Shown piece after piece: positions 6,184 through 7,761 of a stretch of DNA of 7,761 nucleotides; the first letter of the stretch is position 1, and each line of letters opens with the position of its first letter. Made by a program: the position numbers and the translations under genes. Below the pieces are notes generated by a model. It made no database searches. It was not told where the DNA came from and saw only the letters and a program-made list of their open reading frames with translations. The DNA comes from Methanomethylicus sp964513415. GTDB lineage: Archaea; Thermoproteota; Methanomethylicia; Methanomethylicales; Methanomethylicaceae. Location of the stretch: positions 1 through 7,761 of the forward strand of contig CAZEMX010000089.1 of NCBI GenBank assembly GCA_964513415.1. Direction: 5' to 3'.

Positions 6184-7125
6184 ATGTCCGGCAAATGTGA
6201 GGAATGCTCTGGAAGAACGACATGCGACCCCCTTGGCAACGCGGTCTGCCTAAACTGCGGCCTGGTCCAGTCGGATGAGCCCGACTATTGCCCAGCGCCC
6301 TTCCTGAAGAAGCAGCGACTGGGGAGCCTGATGTCAAGAAAGATGCACTCTCTCGTTGATCGGGCCAGCCCTGACGGCGAGGCGGTGGCGCATTCAAAGT
6401 ACTTCAGGCTGTGCAAGCTTCAGGAGATGGTCTACAGCGGTGCTACCTTCGACCCTTTCAGGATGCACAAGGACCTTGACTCGATATCAGAGTATCTCAT
6501 GCTCCCTTCCGAGGTAACCGAGAAGGCGATAGAATGCTTCGAAGGCGCGATCGCAAGGGCCCGGAATCCTTACAACAACTACGCCCTTCTAATGGCGATC
6601 AGCCTAGTGGTCGTGTGCCGCAATCTTGGCGAGGTGGCCCCGATAAGGCTCACGGAGGTGATTGAGGCCTTCGCGAGAAGGAACTACAGGATATCGCTCC
6701 GCGTGCTCGCAAAGAATCTGTCTTTCGCGGCCAACATAATGCCGGTCCAGTCCAAATTCAGGCAACCCGAGGAGTTCGTGGGCAAGGTAGTGGAGCGCCT
6801 TCGGCAGATCTCCTACATACGCGTAAGAGTGTCCATATCACATCCGTCTCTGGACCGCTACTTTGCCGAACTCGAGGGGACCGCCAAAGATCTGATCTCG
6901 CGCATCCCGCCCAACAGGCGGTCGGGTAAGAACCCATTCCTTATTGCAGCCTCTGCGGTCTTCGCATCTAGCGTCTTACTCGCATCCAGGTCGAATACGG
7001 AGAATGTGTTCACGAAATCCCAATACTCCAAGGACGTCGGGATTGCGGAATTCACACTCAGGAACCACCTCTCGACCATCTTCAACGTGAAACCAGCCGC
7101 CTGTGCCTGTCCGACCCCCGCGTAG
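6184..7125 (+). CDS. Divergent TFB/TFIIB-family transcription initiation factor
   Basis: Predicted to recruit RNA polymerase to TBP-bound promoters. A TFIIB-type zinc ribbon opens the protein: C5-x2-C8, then C22-x2-C25 followed by GLV. The reader/linker region (about 29-95) lacks the usual GPEWR-type block, although the segment from R45 to H55 vaguely matches the linker. A first cyclin-like repeat covers about 95-190, with VVVCRNLGEVAPIRLTEV resembling the family's CR-x-prTL-E segment. A second covers about 195-302 and ends in a helix-turn-helix-like GIAEFTLRNHLSTI, comparable to VTEVTIRNRYKEL in canonical TFBs. The total of 313 residues is normal for TFB. A short tail with two cysteines follows. 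ATG 6184 has GGTGAG six bases upstream. It is probably a specialised paralog, since general TFBs are far more conserved. It is a single gene, tail to tail with the next by one base. Confidence 0.85.
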   Translation: MSGKCEECSGRTTCDPLGNAVCLNCGLVQSDEPDYCPAPFLKKQRLGSLMSRKMHSLVDRASPDGEAVAHSKYFRLCKLQEMVYSGATFDPFRMHKDLDSISEYLMLPSEVTEKAIECFEGAIARARNPYNNYALLMAISLVVVCRNLGEVAPIRLTEVIEAFARRNYRISLRVLAKNLSFAANIMPVQSKFRQPEEFVGKVVERLRQISYIRVRVSISHPSLDRYFAELEGTAKDLISRIPPNRRSGKNPFLIAASAVFASSVLLASRSNTENVFTKSQYSKDVGIAEFTLRNHLSTIFNVKPAACACPTPA

Positions 7126-7126
7126 T

Positions 7127-7585
7127 TTATGCCAAAAAACAGATGCCAAAGTGTGCATAACTGCTTACGCTGCGCCCAGACACGGTTATGGACAGACTGC
7201 CCGAGAAGCACCTGTCAGAGTTCTCGTCGCCGGCAACCATCATCTGCACGGCGTCCAGCGCCCTGCCATCATAGTTGCCCATGGTCATGTTTGTCAGTTC
7301 GACCTCTATCCGCACTATCGACTGCCAGCAGCTAACACTGGCCTCGATCTCCCCTTCCCATTCTGCCAGAGCGGCCTCAAGGTTGTAGCTGCCGTCCGCA
7401 AACGAAGGCGCATTATGCCTCAGGTAGAGGCAGAGGTCGAAGAGGACATTGTAGGCAGTGGCCTCCAGGGCCTTTACCTCGTCGATGACGCCAAGAGTCG
7501 CATTCACCGCCTCAGACTGTGTGTGCATCGCCGCCAAGCCGTTGGCAATGATCAGTAATATTAGCAGCTGGCTTACAGTAAGCAT
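7127..7585 (-). CDS. Small exported or membrane-anchored protein of unknown family
   Basis: I do not recognise the family. The 152-residue product starts with a hydrophobic segment at about 3-19 (SQLLILLIIANGL) that could be a signal peptide or an N-terminal anchor. The rest is soluble and acidic, helical-looking at about 22-58. Four cysteines (C52, C86, C126, C149) could form two disulfides. NAT at 28-30 and NMT at 99-101 are possible N-glycosylation sequons. ATG 7585 is supported because its first base is the last base of the upstream gene's TGA (TGATG), a typical coupled junction. In-frame codons before it read I-K-K-G-L, like a class III (pilin-type) signal peptide, but no ordinary start codon covers them. 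It ends at a TAA one base from the TFB-like stop. It could be a minor pilin-like or cell-surface subunit; that is a guess. Confidence 0.6.
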   Translation of the reverse strand: MLTVSQLLILLIIANGLAAMHTQSEAVNATLGVIDEVKALEATAYNVLFDLCLYLRHNAPSFADGSYNLEAALAEWEGEIEASVSCWQSIVRIEVELTNMTMGNYDGRALDAVQMMVAGDENSDRCFSGSLSITVSGRSVSSYAHFGICFLA

Positions 7586-7761
7586 CAGCCCTTTCTTGAT
7601 ACCGAGAATGCCTCAATCCCCCCGTTGACGTGTAAGAAGAGACATACGCAACCGCAACCGCAACCGCAACCGCAACCGCCACCACAATCGCCACCACATT
7701 CCCCTCTGCACATCGTAACATTGCCCAGATCCAGAGGGAACGTGTCCGGACCCATCTCCAC
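7585..7761 (-). CDS. Cys/Gly-rich C-terminus of a gene cut by the window edge
   Basis: An open frame of 58 codons runs from the right edge to a TGA at 7587-7585 that overlaps the next gene's ATG by one base. I do not recognise the protein. The visible part begins with an ordinary-looking stretch (GPDTFPLDLGNVT), then a segment with nine cysteines between visible residues 18 and 40 that ends in five Gly-Cys dipeptides. It closes with a short hydrophobic strand, VCLFLHVNGG, and a charged end, VSRKG. The frame is chosen over the other two because of the coupled TGATG junction and continuous openness to the edge. The cysteines could bind metal, form disulfides on an exported protein, or be modified after translation; the sequence does not decide. 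In another frame the same DNA would give a Val-Ala hydrophobic run, so the frame choice is likely but not certain. Confidence 0.55.
   Translation of the reverse strand: MEMGPDTFPLDLGNVTMCRGECGGDCGGGCGCGCGCGCVCLFLHVNGGIEAFSVSRKG
7648..7677 (-). repeat. Five perfect tandem copies of hexamer GGTTGC
   Basis: On the minus strand GGTTGC repeats five times without a mismatch, flanked by the related GGC and by further GGT/TGT codons. In the preferred frame each unit encodes Gly-Cys. The 6-bp unit is a multiple of three, so gain or loss of copies by slippage would change the number of Gly-Cys pairs without breaking the frame. Confidence 0.9.

Noticed and set aside
6024..6239. 71-codon minus-strand frame in the intergenic region
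   Set aside because: It overlaps the zinc-ribbon end of the TFB-like gene, has no ribosome-binding site and reads across the inverted repeats; there is no sign of a real protein.
7103..7558. 151-codon plus-strand open frame over the exported protein gene
   Set aside because: It starts inside the TFB-like gene and mirrors the minus-strand gene; there is no ribosome-binding site and no recognisable domain.
7512..7721. 69-codon minus-strand frame with a Val-Ala hydrophobic run, resembling a membrane segment
   Set aside because: The run is the same GGTTGC repeat read one base over. The frame overlaps the exported protein by more than 70 bp, while the Gly-Cys frame has a clean TGATG junction. 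It is not fully excluded.

Overview
The window looks archaeal. It carries an archaeosine-type tRNA-guanine transglycosylase, an Sm-like archaeal protein, a TFB/TFIIB-type factor, a PAC2-family proteasome chaperone and an aCPSF2-type beta-CASP nuclease. AT-rich box-A-like promoter elements and GGTG/GGAGG ribosome-binding sites precede the genes. The base composition is moderately GC-rich and TTG starts are used. The Sm-like protein with a long C-terminal extension and a transglycosylase that stops before a PUA domain suggest a TACK-type lineage rather than a classical euryarchaeon. That placement is only an inference.

Layout from left to right. (1) A minus-strand serine hydroxymethyltransferase gene (glyA), cut by the left edge, with a structured leader. 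(2) A minus-strand aCPSF2-like nuclease with a GC-rich hairpin and T-run behind its stop. It is divergent from (3) a plus-strand PAC2 chaperone ending in a HbYX-type tail; the two share a short AT-rich intergenic region. (4) A minus-strand cluster read LSm, then tgtA, then a PHP-domain phosphoesterase. An 8-base T-run separates LSm from tgtA, and tgtA overlaps the PHP gene. (5) An intergenic region of about 294 bp rich in inverted repeats. (6) A plus-strand divergent TFB-like factor that runs tail to tail, one base apart, into (7) two coupled minus-strand genes. These are a Cys/Gly-rich gene cut by the right edge and a small exported protein of unknown family, joined by a TGATG stop/start overlap.

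Most of the window is therefore RNA metabolism and proteostasis: tRNA modification, RNA binding, RNA cleavage, proteasome assembly and transcription initiation. One-carbon metabolism lies at the left edge and an unrecognised secreted pair at the right edge. The least explained parts are the Cys-Gly/exported pair, the intergenic inverted repeats at 5951-6083 and the atypical TFB.
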